From DASUXY01 sp035301985 (GTDB lineage: Bacteria; Bacillota; Bacilli; Bacillales; Amphibacillaceae), in assembly GCA_035301985.1 (NCBI GenBank), contig DATGTE010000010.1, positions 62,001 to 126,000 on the forward strand: 64,000 nucleotides of DNA. Direction: 5' to 3'. Below the pieces are notes generated by a model. That model saw only the letters and a list, made by a program, of their open reading frames with translations, was not told where the DNA came from and did no database searches. This document shows positions 55,132 through 64,000 of this stretch, in pieces. Both the position numbers and the translations under genes were made by a program. How positions within the stretch are numbered: position 1 is the first letter of the stretch; each line of letters opens with the position of its first letter.

Positions 55132-55671
55132 TCACTTCCACTCACTGGACAACATCCCGTATACGATGTGGTCTACATAATGATCTCCTAACCATTCGGC
55201 TTGACGGAGGTGGCCTTCTTGTTTAAATCCAAGGCGTTCAGGAATCGCACGGCTTTTCTTATTTTCATAAGCGGCGCGAATATCGATGCGTTGGAACTCC
55301 TTTTCAGTAAATGCATAATCAATTAATGCACGTACGACTCGGGTCATAATTCCATAACCTTGCCAGTCTGCGGATAGCCAATAGCCGATGTAACCGATCT
55401 TATTTTTCCAATCCAATTCATTGAATCCAGCAACACCGACCAATTCATTGTTATAAAATACACCAGCCGTCAATCCAGTCTTGTTATTGTACACTTCTAA
55501 GCAACCTTCAATAAAGCGTCGCGAATCATGAATTGTTTTTGTTTCATCAACCCATGGGAGCCATTGACGTAAATGTTGACGCGAACGGTCTATTAGTTGA
55601 AAGAGATTTTCCGCATCGATTCCTGAAAGTAATCGCAAAGAAATTTCGTTCGTTACTTGAAGATAAAACAT
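55132..55671 (-). CDS. GNAT N-acetyltransferase, RimJ/RimL-YdaF type
   Basis: A 179-residue acetyltransferase resembling B. subtilis YdaF. IGYWLSADWQGYGIMTRVVRALIDYAF contains the acetyl-CoA pyrophosphate loop (QGYGI), and NKKSRAIPERLGFKQEGHLR is the C-terminal GNAT signature. The target could be a ribosomal protein N-terminus or a small molecule. The ATG at 55671 with GGGGG 7 bases before it is chosen over a TTG three bases upstream. Flanking gap 55672-55937 holds no gene. Confidence 0.9.
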   Translation of the reverse strand: MFYLQVTNEISLRLLSGIDAENLFQLIDRSRQHLRQWLPWVDETKTIHDSRRFIEGCLEVYNNKTGLTAGVFYNNELVGVAGFNELDWKNKIGYIGYWLSADWQGYGIMTRVVRALIDYAFTEKEFQRIDIRAAYENKKSRAIPERLGFKQEGHLRQAEWLGDHYVDHIVYGMLSSEWK

Positions 55672-55937
55672 CAATCATCCCCCTCGTATACAAGTCATAA
55701 AAGTATAGATTTTATACATAATACTCTATATGGAACATCGTGTACAGTGAACAAATGGAAAGAATGAAAGGAATTCGCATTGACAAATGTAATGATTCCC
55801 GTGGGAAAAGAGCATTTATCCAAATGAAACATTATAAAATAACTCAGTATTCTATTAGGACATGTTTCTTGCTCAAGTGTAATCCGTTTTCATTCAACAA
55901 AATGACTAACTAGGGGGGATTTGTTATCCAGGGATGA

Positions 55938-56731
55938 TTAAGTACATTTTCCAGTCGGATCACAATCCGGCCAAGTCGTATTTGCTGATTGTGCAAGCTT
56001 CATTAAGTAATAGCATTCTTCACGATACATATGATTGGCGATGAGTGGAGAGAAAGTACTAAGTACAGTGTTGGAAATTTCCATTTCTTCTAATTCAGCT
56101 AAAAACGACCTAAATAAATTCATTTTTACTTCGACGTCACTGTTAAATCGTTCGGGGGTCGGGAATGAATCCATGTTTGCGCGTAAATATCCCGTTCATT
56201 CGACCGCTTTTAAGTAAAAGTGGTCAAAGTGTTTAACAAATTGGTTGCTTTTTTCTTTTAATCTTTTTTCGACGCCATCTCATTCATCGTTGATGGCTCC
56301 AGCATGACCAGAAGCATCCACTAACCATAGCAAATGGTAATGAAGTTCATGGAAAATCGATGGCACTTTTCTTTCAAATAACTCATAATCAGTTGATATT
56401 CTTCTAGTTCATTGACCATATGATTGATAAATGTCGGCGATAAGTGAATGCCGATATCTCCGGTCAAATGTCTGCGAATGAGGGATAGTTTGAACATTTT
56501 TAACTTGTCGGTGACAGCTTCCACCTGAATCGTAAAGGCGACGACATTGTGATCGGCTAATGATTTTGATTGCTCTAAAAGGTCATCATAGTTTGAAACA
56601 AATTCTTTCGCTAATTTTAAATCACTTCGTTCGGAAGGATATAATGAGTCATAGATAAATCGGGAATGATTTCCTAATATGCGTAGCCAAAACGAATGTT
56701 CAAATGAAGCACTTTTTAACAGATGAGTCAT
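55938..56731 (-). pseudogene. DUF2935 protein, disrupted by a frameshift and two stops
   Basis: The first part (56731-56321) reads SASFEHSFWLRILGNHSRFI...HMVNELEEYQLIMSYLKEK, a DUF2935 repeat. The frame then breaks near 56360: a one-base shift restores VPSIFHELHYHLLWLVDASG-HAGAINDE. Two in-frame TGA codons follow (56280-56282 and 56196-56198), after which the frame is open to the end (MDSFPTPERFNSDVEVKMNL, EECYYLMKLAQSANTTWPDC). The gene has an intact AGGAGG site. DUF2935 proteins have no settled function; some are sporulation-associated. The decay appears recent, because the rest is well preserved. Confidence 0.85.
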
Positions 56732-56981
56732 TAATAGCCTCCTTTTGATTGTTCATCTATGCATAGGTATGCCGTAGACACCAAAAAAAAGACTACCTCG
56801 GTCATGTTTACGGAAATTCAATGCACCGTTTGTGAAACATTGATTCATTCATATCGATAAAAATCAAGGACTGTTTACCTAAGTCTATCGAATGAATTTG
56901 TACAACCCTCTTCTTTTTAGAAAATGTCAAACATATCATTTACATAACGGAAGTAATTTGTTACAAGGGAGGTGAAAGTAG

Positions 56982-58634
56982 ATGATCAATAAGCATCGCT
57001 TAATGAAGTATTATTTTATTCTATTCATCGCTTTGCTTATCTTATTACCGTTTTCTCAGTCGGAACATCAGTTATCTGTCGATGCTTCCAGTAAATCAGC
57101 AACAGAGGAGCGTGGAAAAACCTCTTTAGAGGAAATCGAGCTCGAACAATTACGCAAAGAAAAACTCATTGATGAAGCGGATTTACAACGAAAAAAAGAA
57201 GCTCTATTAGATGAAATCGGCTTTGATGAACTTGATGAAGATGCTTCATTAGAGGAAAAAATCGACACTATTTTGCAGTCTGAACGTCTTGACGGGGCAT
57301 TAGCAGGTATAAGCATTCGCAATGCCCACACATCTGAACGCTTGTACTCGCATGTTGGAGACGTTCGCCTACATCCGGCTTCAAATATGAAAGTATTGAC
57401 GAGTGTAGCGGCGTTGGACGTACTTGGAGAAGATTATCAGTTTACAACAGAAGTGTTAACAGATGGAAAATTAGCAGGAAAAGTATTACAAGGAAATGTA
57501 TATTTAAAAGGAAAAGGAGATCCAACGTTAGTAAAAGAAGATTTTGTTCAGTTTGCCAAAGATTTAAAAGCGCAAGGTATTCATAAGATTAACGGTGATT
57601 TAATTGGTGATGACCAATGGTATGATGATATCCGCTTGTCTCAAGATGTACCTTGGTCGGACGAGGCGTACTATTATGGTGCTCAAGTGTCCGCATTAAC
57701 GATGTCACCGAATGACGACTACGATACAGGATCCGTTATCGTTGAAGTCCATCCAGGCCCCAAGGTCGGTGAAAAATCACATGTAAAGCTCGTACCAGAG
57801 ACGGATACGATAACGATTATAAATCGTACAGAAACGGTTGGTAAAGACGATGCAAGAAAGATTACCATCGATCGACAGCACGGAACGAATACAATGATTA
57901 TTGAAGGACAGATTCCTTTAAAAGGGTCAGAAACAAGGGTTTGGCGCTCGGTTTGGGATCCAACTCAATATGCTCTCGATGTTTTTAAAAAGGCATTAGA
58001 AGAAAACGGTATTCAATGGATTGGAACATCGACACAACGAGCAGCTGTTACACCAGAAAAGGCAACGGTCTTAACGTCTAAAAAATCCATTCCTTTGAAA
58101 GAGTTACTCATTCCTTTCATGAAATTGAGTAATAATGGAATCGGAGAAATATTGACAAAAGAAATGGGGCAAGTCGTCTATGGTGAAGGGAGTTGGGACA
58201 AAGGTTTGCAAGTCATTGAAGAGGTCATCGATGATATTGGGGTCGATGTCAATACGGTTTTTCTTCGTGATGGTTCAGGTATTTCAGATAAAAATTTACT
58301 TCCAGCGGACGAGCTTTCTCTGCTCCTCGTTAAAGTTCAGGATCAAAGTTGGTTCCCCGTTTTTCAAAACTCGTTACCTGTAGCAGGTGAACCTGACCGA
58401 CTAATCGGAGGTACACTGCGCAATCGCATGACCGATGATTCGACGAAAGGGAATGTCAAGGCGAAAACAGGTTCCTTGACAGGTGTTTCGGCATTATCCG
58501 GATATGTGACATCAAAAGATGGCGAAGAATTAACTTTTTCATTGATTTTCAATCATTATGTCGGAGGTTCTGTCACAGCCATTGAAGATGTCATCGCCAC
58601 CGTACTCGCAGAACATGAGTTCAATGAAGAGTGA
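56982..58634 (+). CDS. D-alanyl-D-alanine carboxypeptidase/endopeptidase (PBP4 type, S13)
   Basis: Secreted peptidoglycan hydrolase. The 550-residue product has a signal segment (YYFILFIALLILLPFSQS), an acidic/charged linker with coiled-coil character (about 45-95, rich in E/K/L), and a peptidase S13 domain: SNMK (SxxK), SNNG (SxN) and KTGSL. Similar to B. subtilis DacC (PBP4a). The charged N-terminal extension (LEEIELEQLRKEKLIDEADL) is longer than usual. GGGAGGTG precedes the ATG. Gap 56732-56981 holds no gene. Confidence 0.93.
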   Translation: MINKHRLMKYYFILFIALLILLPFSQSEHQLSVDASSKSATEERGKTSLEEIELEQLRKEKLIDEADLQRKKEALLDEIGFDELDEDASLEEKIDTILQSERLDGALAGISIRNAHTSERLYSHVGDVRLHPASNMKVLTSVAALDVLGEDYQFTTEVLTDGKLAGKVLQGNVYLKGKGDPTLVKEDFVQFAKDLKAQGIHKINGDLIGDDQWYDDIRLSQDVPWSDEAYYYGAQVSALTMSPNDDYDTGSVIVEVHPGPKVGEKSHVKLVPETDTITIINRTETVGKDDARKITIDRQHGTNTMIIEGQIPLKGSETRVWRSVWDPTQYALDVFKKALEENGIQWIGTSTQRAAVTPEKATVLTSKKSIPLKELLIPFMKLSNNGIGEILTKEMGQVVYGEGSWDKGLQVIEEVIDDIGVDVNTVFLRDGSGISDKNLLPADELSLLLVKVQDQSWFPVFQNSLPVAGEPDRLIGGTLRNRMTDDSTKGNVKAKTGSLTGVSALSGYVTSKDGEELTFSLIFNHYVGGSVTAIEDVIATVLAEHEFNEE

Positions 58635-58689
58635 CAATGAGTGGGGAAACTGGTTATGAATGACTCATTTTCCTGAAGTGCTAGGATCA

Positions 58690-58730
58690 CATTGAGCTGT
58701 CCTTCATCAATAGGGCAGTTCAATGTTTTA
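58690..58730 (+). terminator. Terminator after the S13 peptidase gene
   Basis: CATTGAGCTGTCCT and GGGCAGTTCAATG arms followed by TTTTA. Confidence 0.8.
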
Positions 58731-58771
58731 GCCGTATTTCCCTAGTGACGCTTCTCAATGAACACGTATAA

Positions 58772-59380
58772 CTATTCCATGTCATTAACAACCGACATAT
58801 CGAACCCATTTTCCGTGACATATCCGGGAATGCTCCATATGCCGACTCCGCTATCTTTTGCTTTGTGTTCAGCTTCTCGAAACTCATCTACATATTTCGT
58901 GTTCGGTGGAAATACGTAAGCGACCCTGGCATATCCTTTTTCAATCATAGACTTGTTAAAGTTCTCATCATTGATCCATAGATAACCTAATAATCTACCA
59001 TATTGATCACGTTGAGGATTTCCTTTTTCTAAAGTGACTGTTTGACCTTGTTTTAATCTTTGTTTAGCAAACGCAGCTGCTTCAGGACCAAACTTTTGTA
59101 CGGGTTCTCTTGGAGAGACACTTTCAGGTGTGTCAATTAATAATAAGCGGACACGTTCTTCTTCACCTTCCGACGTCGTAACGAGCACAGTATCTCCGTC
59201 GATGACCCTAGAAATAATAACGTGGTCGGTTTCGAGTTCATTCGTTTGTTCGCGATTGTCTAACAGTATTTTTTCGTAAAAGAACGATGTTAGGTCTTTA
59301 ATATGCAATGTTTCCGTGTTTGTCAAACTAAGGACAATCATCGCGATCATTACCAATAATAATGTGCGTTTTCTTTTCAT
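58772..59380 (-). CDS. Secreted thermonuclease-like nuclease (SNase)
   Basis: A 202-residue Ca-dependent type nuclease with a hydrophobic N-terminal signal or anchor (LLLVMIAMIVLSLTNT). The SNase core shows VIDGDTVLV, RVRLLLIDTPES (catalytic Arg/Asp region), GPEAAAFAKQRL (Glu) and RDQYGRLLGYLW (second catalytic Arg). Probably degrades extracellular DNA/RNA. Gap 59381-59685 holds only a CCTCTATCATGCATAGAGAGG-like hairpin (about 59629-59650, with no T-tail). Confidence 0.93.
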   Translation of the reverse strand: MKRKRTLLLVMIAMIVLSLTNTETLHIKDLTSFFYEKILLDNREQTNELETDHVIISRVIDGDTVLVTTSEGEEERVRLLLIDTPESVSPREPVQKFGPEAAAFAKQRLKQGQTVTLEKGNPQRDQYGRLLGYLWINDENFNKSMIEKGYARVAYVFPPNTKYVDEFREAEHKAKDSGVGIWSIPGYVTENGFDMSVVNDME

Positions 59381-59685
59381 TCAATCAACCTCTGCTTTGA
59401 TCGGAACTTGAATAATCGAGCTTTTTCACGTTCTAGATAAACATATTTTAACATTCTTTGGCACAGTGTGATATACCGTTGAATTCTATGTCTATTCGTC
59501 AAATTCAAATCATGGAGTACAGCCACTTTCATCGTCGTTCACAAAGAAAGAGCTGCTTCATAAGTCTATTCTTCACAAAGCATTGATCGGCCAATGTTTT
59601 GGATGTTGTTTCTCCTTTTAAGTTCGCCTCTCTATGCATGATAGAGGTTGTCCTTACCTCAAACAAAACGACATGAATCGTCTGT

Positions 59686-61041
59686 TTACATGAATTGTGT
59701 TAGAAAAATCGTTGCAATCCCGAAATAAATAAACAGTGACAAAATGTCATTAATCGTCGTAATGAGAGGTCCAGAGGCGACGGCAGGGTCTACAGTAAAT
59801 TTATAAAGAATGAGTGGAATAATCGTGCCTGCTAACGTTCCGATGATGAGTGTTAAAATGAGTGACAATCCGACTACGAGTCCTAACATAAGATCTCCAC
59901 GCCATATGTAGGCGATGACCGTAATGAGGATTCCACAGGTGATCCCAATAATGATTCCGACCCATAATTCGCGCCATAACAGTTTGAATGCTTTTTTACC
60001 ATTTAAATCTTCTGAAACTAACCCTCTAACAACGACGGCTAGTGATTGGGTCCCTGTATTACCCGTCATTCCAGCAATCATCGGCATGAAAAAAGCTAAA
60101 GCGACGACTTGTTGCAAAGTGTCTTCGAAGTAGCTAATGATATTTCCAGAAACGAGTCCGATGAATAACAACAATATAAGCCACGGAAGTCTTCGATAAG
60201 CTGCTGTAAAAGGTTTTGTTTGAAAATCAATTGCTTTACCAGTGGCAGACAATTTCCCAATATCCTCATCTGCCTCTTGGATGACTACGTCTAAAATATC
60301 ATCAACTGTAATGATCCCGACTAAGGTATCGTCATCTTCAACGATGGGCAAGGAAATAAAATTGTAGCGGCTGATTAATTTAGCAACTTCTTCTTGATCG
60401 GTATAAACATTTGCTTTCACGATACGCTTATACATAATATCCTCGACTGTATCGTCTAATGCTGCTAATAATAAATCTCTATAAGAGATGACGCCGACAA
60501 GTCTTTGTTGTTCATCGATCACGTATAGATAGTTCAAATATTCGGCAAGCTCTGCAAAATGTTTTAACTTATCGACAGCTTGTCGAACAGTGTATTGTCT
60601 CGGAATCCATACATAGCGATTATTCATAATGCGTCCAGCTGTTTCCGGAGGGTATTGCATAATGTCTTGGACAACTTGTGATTCGGTCCGCTCCATGTTC
60701 GAGATGAGTCCTTCAATTTTTTCACGGTCTAAATCAGTTAGCAATACAGCGAGGTTATCGTTCTCCATTAAGTCAAATACTTTTGTCGATTTCTCAATGC
60801 CTAATGCATGAATGATATCCAGTTGTTCTTCTTGATTTAATTCTTGGATGAGTTTCGTGAGCTGGAGAAGGGTTAAATAAAGTAAAAATTTATGACGATG
60901 TTTGCTTGGTAAATGATAATATTGTTGGGCGAGATCATATGGATGTAATTCGTTAATGATTTGTTGAAAATCGCCCTTTTTTCCCTCTTTAAGAAGTTGA
61001 ATGATTTTAGTTGTTAATTCATTAGCTGTTGAGTAACGCAT
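59686..61041 (-). CDS. mgtE: Magnesium transporter MgtE
   Basis: Mg2+ channel gated by intracellular Mg2+. The 451-residue product has the superhelical N domain (about 1-125), two CBS domains (about 130-255; YVIDEQQRLVGVISYRDLL and LPIVEDDDTLVGIITVDDIL), a plug helix and five membrane segments with MPMIAGMTGNTGTQSLAVVV and the pore aspartate near TINDILSLFIYFG. The ATG at 61041 (MRYSTANEL) with GAGGTG before it is chosen over a start 99 bases upstream without a site. No M-box is visible upstream. Confidence 0.95.
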   Translation of the reverse strand: MRYSTANELTTKIIQLLKEGKKGDFQQIINELHPYDLAQQYYHLPSKHRHKFLLYLTLLQLTKLIQELNQEEQLDIIHALGIEKSTKVFDLMENDNLAVLLTDLDREKIEGLISNMERTESQVVQDIMQYPPETAGRIMNNRYVWIPRQYTVRQAVDKLKHFAELAEYLNYLYVIDEQQRLVGVISYRDLLLAALDDTVEDIMYKRIVKANVYTDQEEVAKLISRYNFISLPIVEDDDTLVGIITVDDILDVVIQEADEDIGKLSATGKAIDFQTKPFTAAYRRLPWLILLLFIGLVSGNIISYFEDTLQQVVALAFFMPMIAGMTGNTGTQSLAVVVRGLVSEDLNGKKAFKLLWRELWVGIIIGITCGILITVIAYIWRGDLMLGLVVGLSLILTLIIGTLAGTIIPLILYKFTVDPAVASGPLITTINDILSLFIYFGIATIFLTQFM

Positions 61042-61256
61042 AAGAGCACCTCTTTTAATAACATACACATCATTAGCTTTCCAAAAAGGGAAATAAATAT
61101 GAATGATATAGAAAGGTGGCGTTGTGGCTAAGGGTGTCATCTTGTGAAGTATATCACGTAAATGAAATAGCTATTTGCTAAACATCGTGTCACTCCAATA
61201 AGATTCTTTACGACGGATGACAAAAATGATGGATGTAAATCATGGACATGAATAAA

Positions 61257-61910
61257 TTACCAGATCAGCATTTTATTTTTACGATTAAAGCTTTCCAAGC
61301 TATGTGCCAAGAAAAATTGTGCACTGTAGTAAATGAATACCACGATCGGCTCGACATAATCTATCGATGTTATACATGTATCCCATATGGCCATAGAACT
61401 TGCAATGACCCATAATAGACTAGCGAGAATAGCCCACGTATTACCGGTCATCGTTGCAACCAAAGCCATAACTATAAGAACGACAAGATAGAGTAAAATG
61501 GTGAGTGTGAAAAGATTACTTTCGTTTAGATAGAGGTTATGTAGGAGCAAGTTACCGAACCACAGTCCATAGATGATGAATGGTAAGGTCATGATTAAGC
61601 GTTTTCTCGAATACGTCCATTTCGTTAAAAAACCAGTGGTATACAATATATGCCCGATTAAAAATGACAAAACACCAATCCCCCATTGATGTGACGTAGC
61701 ATTTCCGATCATGCCAAACACAAGACCAACAGGGATAAGCCAATGGATAGCGGATTTTTTATGTGGTAATTTTCGTAAGGAATAGATGATAATCATCAGA
61801 ATGGGAATCAGCTTAAAAAGCATATTTAAAATAAATGGCTCTGGGGGAACGATGAATACATAAACAACTCCCATAGCGAAAATGAGAATCGGAAGTCGGT
61901 AAAGGACCAA
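61257..61910 (-). CDS. Lysoplasmalogenase, YhhN/TMEM86 family
   Basis: A 217-residue integral membrane protein with about eight hydrophobic segments. LIPVGLVFGMIGNATSHQ, FLIGHILYTTGF and YYSAQFFLAHSLESF follow the YhhN pattern (family: GLLFSLLGD, LLGHLFYI, YxxAQ). Predicted to cleave the vinyl-ether bond of lysoplasmalogens or act on related lipids; the bacterial role is little known. A TTG at 61910 with GAGGAG 8 bases before it is preferred over the ATG at 61943, which has no site. Confidence 0.75.
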   Translation of the reverse strand: MVLYRLPILIFAMGVVYVFIVPPEPFILNMLFKLIPILMIIIYSLRKLPHKKSAIHWLIPVGLVFGMIGNATSHQWGIGVLSFLIGHILYTTGFLTKWTYSRKRLIMTLPFIIYGLWFGNLLLHNLYLNESNLFTLTILLYLVVLIVMALVATMTGNTWAILASLLWVIASSMAIWDTCITSIDYVEPIVVFIYYSAQFFLAHSLESFNRKNKMLIW

Positions 61911-62203
61911 TGAGATCACTCCTCTTTGGGGTAATGATAGCATAAATATTTTATTTCATACAACGATTATTGTAACGATCGTGGTGATTGGATGAGGCAG
62001 GAAGAAATGAAAAACTTTCTAGTCATTATTCATTTTAGTGAGAAGATTCATAGAAAAAAAACGACAATATGTGACAGATTCCGAAAAATTATGTAATCTA
62101 TAGGTAGGTGCAAACGATAGGCACATGTTTTGATCATCCATGGATGAGGAGAGCTTCCACTCAATGAGGATGTGATCACCGAATACATAAGGGGGTATAA
62201 TCT

Positions 62204-63487
62204 ATGAATATACAACAATTATATCAAGAAAAATTACGAACAGCAGAGGAAGCCGTTCAAAGTATTCAAGCAAATGAAGACATCATTACTCCAATTCTCG
62301 CAGGAGCACCACATACTTTGATGAAAGCATTGGAAATGCATGATGGTTTAGAAGGAAATCGTCTTTATCAAATGTTTTTAACGCGTGAACTCGTTGATGT
62401 TGCACCGGAAAAGTTAAAAATTATTAGTATGTTTATGGGTGCCTATGAACGAAAAGCTTTTCAACAAGGGAAGATCGATTTGTTACCGAATCATTTTTCG
62501 GATACGGCAAAATTGCTCAAACAATTTACGGACAATCGCGTAATTATGACAACGGTTTCTCCGATGGATGAAAACGGTTATTTTTCCATGGGGACCAATT
62601 GTGATAATACAGCAGGTTTGATCCCAACAGCGAATCGGGTATTACTCGAAGTCAATAAACATATGCCGCGGACATATGGCCAAAATCAAATTCATATCTC
62701 TGAAGTAGATTATTTGATTGAAAATGACGAGCCGATTCCGAATGTACCTTCTCCAAAACCAACCGAAAAGGATCGAATCATCGGTCGCCATGTAGCGAGT
62801 CTTATTCAAGATGGGGATACGGTACAAGTTGGTTTCGGATCGATTCCGGGTGCAGTAATCGAACATTTAAAATCGTATCGAAATTTGACAATCCATACGG
62901 AAATGATTCCAGATGGAGTGGTCGATTTATATGAAGGTGGAGCCGTAACGAATGAAAATAATCCATTTAAAAAGGGTAAATTGACAGCAACGTTTGCTTT
63001 TGGCTCTCAAAGACTCTACGATTTCCTTCACGAGAATGAAGATGTGTATATGCTAACCGTTGATCAATCGAATGATGTACGCAAACTAGGGCAAATTGAC
63101 AACTTAGTTGCGATTAATGCTGGTGTAGAAATTGATTTTCTAGGCCAAGTGAATTCAGAAATGATTGGGGACACGTATTGGTCATCTTCAGGAGGGCAAG
63201 GAGAGTTCTTTCTCGCTTCTCATTTATCAGAAGGTGGAAGAGGTATATTATGCTTAGAATCGACAACGAAAAATGATACCATTTCAAAAATCGTTCCGAA
63301 ATTAAATGCTGGAACCCCCGTAACAACCTCAAAAAATGATATTGATTATGTCGTTACTGAATATGGAATTGCGAGGTTGCGCGGAAAGACCATTCGCGAG
63401 CGCACAAAGGAATTGATTCGGATCGCTCATCCAAAATTCAGGGACGAATTGACCTTTGAAGCGAAAAAGATGGGCTACTTACTATAA
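62204..63487 (+). CDS. Acetyl-CoA hydrolase/CoA-transferase family protein
   Basis: A 427-residue cytosolic protein of the acetyl-CoA hydrolase/4-hydroxybutyrate CoA-transferase group. GFGSIPGAVIEHL is the CoA-binding glycine motif, NLTIHTEMIPDGVVDL follows, and NAGVEIDFLGQVNSEMIG holds the glutamate expected to form the acyl-CoA thioester. The C-terminus (VTEYGIARLRGKTIRERTKE-LIRIAHP) is standard. It could be an acetate:CoA transferase or a hydrolase; sequence alone does not decide. A GGGGGT site precedes the ATG. Confidence 0.9.
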   Translation: MNIQQLYQEKLRTAEEAVQSIQANEDIITPILAGAPHTLMKALEMHDGLEGNRLYQMFLTRELVDVAPEKLKIISMFMGAYERKAFQQGKIDLLPNHFSDTAKLLKQFTDNRVIMTTVSPMDENGYFSMGTNCDNTAGLIPTANRVLLEVNKHMPRTYGQNQIHISEVDYLIENDEPIPNVPSPKPTEKDRIIGRHVASLIQDGDTVQVGFGSIPGAVIEHLKSYRNLTIHTEMIPDGVVDLYEGGAVTNENNPFKKGKLTATFAFGSQRLYDFLHENEDVYMLTVDQSNDVRKLGQIDNLVAINAGVEIDFLGQVNSEMIGDTYWSSSGGQGEFFLASHLSEGGRGILCLESTTKNDTISKIVPKLNAGTPVTTSKNDIDYVVTEYGIARLRGKTIRERTKELIRIAHPKFRDELTFEAKKMGYLL

Positions 63488-63770
63488 AAAGTGATCACAG
63501 TTTTTTAGAGTATGTTTTCTATGTAACGGTCATTGAACAACGTGTGGCTATTTTGTAACCGTTTCAAAAAGGCTCATTTTCATCAGACAGAGCGATCATT
63601 TCATTGTGTAAGTTGATCTGTCAGATAGAAATCTATGGCGCCTTCCGAGCTATTCATGTAAGACTGGCTGTTCGGATTGATTGAAGTGACATTGTTCAAA
63701 GGAATAGAGTATCAGGTCATTACGTTGTATCTCGTTTGTTACACCGATCATTGAATGACAGGGGATGCTG

Positions 63771-63806
63771 AAAAACTAGGTATCGATATCGATGCCTAGT
63801 TTTTTG
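63771..63806 (+). terminator. Terminator-like hairpin near the window end
   Basis: AAAAACTAGGTATCGA and TCGATGCCTAGTTTTTT arms with a TA loop. No gene is found in 63488-64000 apart from this hairpin, so the transcript it ends is unclear; it may serve the CoA-transferase gene about 280 bases upstream. Confidence 0.7.
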
Positions 63807-64000
63807 TTAAGATAGACTTATATGTAAGAGGAAGAAGTGTAGGAAAGATGTTCTCAAAGGTGATGATTATGTACCGGATGAGATTCTCGTGTTGTCCATA
63901 TGGCGTACAGAAGGTCATTACTTCGCATTGATTGTATGAGCTGTGACGATTCAATATCGATTGGGTCATTCCTATATGAGTAGGAATGATTCTATCAATG

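Noticed and set aside
61042..61256. Possible magnesium riboswitch (M-box) upstream of mgtE
   Set aside because: None of the conserved M-box stems or a leader terminator is visible in the short upstream region.
1..64000. CRISPR array, prophage, rRNA operon or complete insertion sequence
   Set aside because: No regularly spaced direct repeats, phage structural genes, rRNA sequences or intact transposase frames were found.

Overview
This window spans the replication origin of a low-GC Gram-positive bacterium, almost certainly a spore-forming member of the Bacillaceae. The evidence is the B. subtilis-type order around oriC (yaaA-recF-remB-gyrB-gyrA, dnaN-dnaA, rpmH-rnpA-yidC-jag-mnmE-mnmG-rsmG-noc-parA-parB), the sporulation-linked gene yyaC, two consensus parS sites, a consensus Noc-binding site, and T-box leaders. 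The genus cannot be fixed from sequence alone.

Layout. oriC lies at about 16.7-19.1 kb and is bipartite: one DnaA-box cluster upstream of dnaA (18.57-18.91 kb), and a second cluster with DnaA-trio-like triplets and an AT-rich stretch between dnaA and dnaN (16.74-16.86 kb). Left of the origin (1-18.25 kb) nearly everything is on the minus strand, so it is transcribed away from the origin: dnaA, dnaN, yaaA, recF, remB, gyrB, gyrA, guaB, dacA, pdxS, serS, tRNA-Ser(UGA), and a partial proC at the edge. serS and proC each have a T-box leader. The exceptions are yaaC and a small unknown gene at 0.94 kb. Right of the origin (19.1-49.75 kb) most genes are on the plus strand: ribosomal protein L34 and RNase P protein, membrane insertion (yidC), tRNA modification (mnmE, mnmG), 16S rRNA methylation (rsmG), chromosome segregation and nucleoid occlusion (noc, parA, parB, parS), the rpsF-ssb-rpsR operon, yybS-gdpP-rplI-dnaC(helicase), purA with PurR boxes, and the essential walRKHIJ-htrC cell-wall operon.

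From about 49.75 kb the window becomes accessory: lower gene density, mixed strands, and decayed genes. It holds an extra-origin DnaA-box cluster, an ABC-transporter ATPase remnant, a Noc-binding site, a MarR/ring-cleaving dioxygenase pair with a 16-bp inverted-repeat operator candidate, a divergent LysR/EamA-transporter pair, a palindromic repeat interrupted by a second palindrome, a GNAT acetyltransferase, a DUF2935 pseudogene, an S13 D-Ala-D-Ala carboxypeptidase, a secreted nuclease, MgtE, a YhhN-type lysoplasmalogenase and an acetyl-CoA hydrolase/transferase family protein.

How it fits together: the core encodes initiation (DnaA), the clamp (DnaN), gyrase, the replicative helicase, SSB, RecF, origin segregation (ParA/ParB/parS), division-site protection (Noc and its site) and cell-wall homeostasis (WalRK), c-di-AMP turnover (GdpP) and D-Ala carboxypeptidases. 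I found no clear new multi-gene system. The observations most worth following are cis elements: a 36-bp perfect palindrome of two DnaA boxes between jag and mnmE, a DnaA-box cluster after htrC, the palindromic repeats with nested palindromes, and the absence of pdxT beside pdxS.
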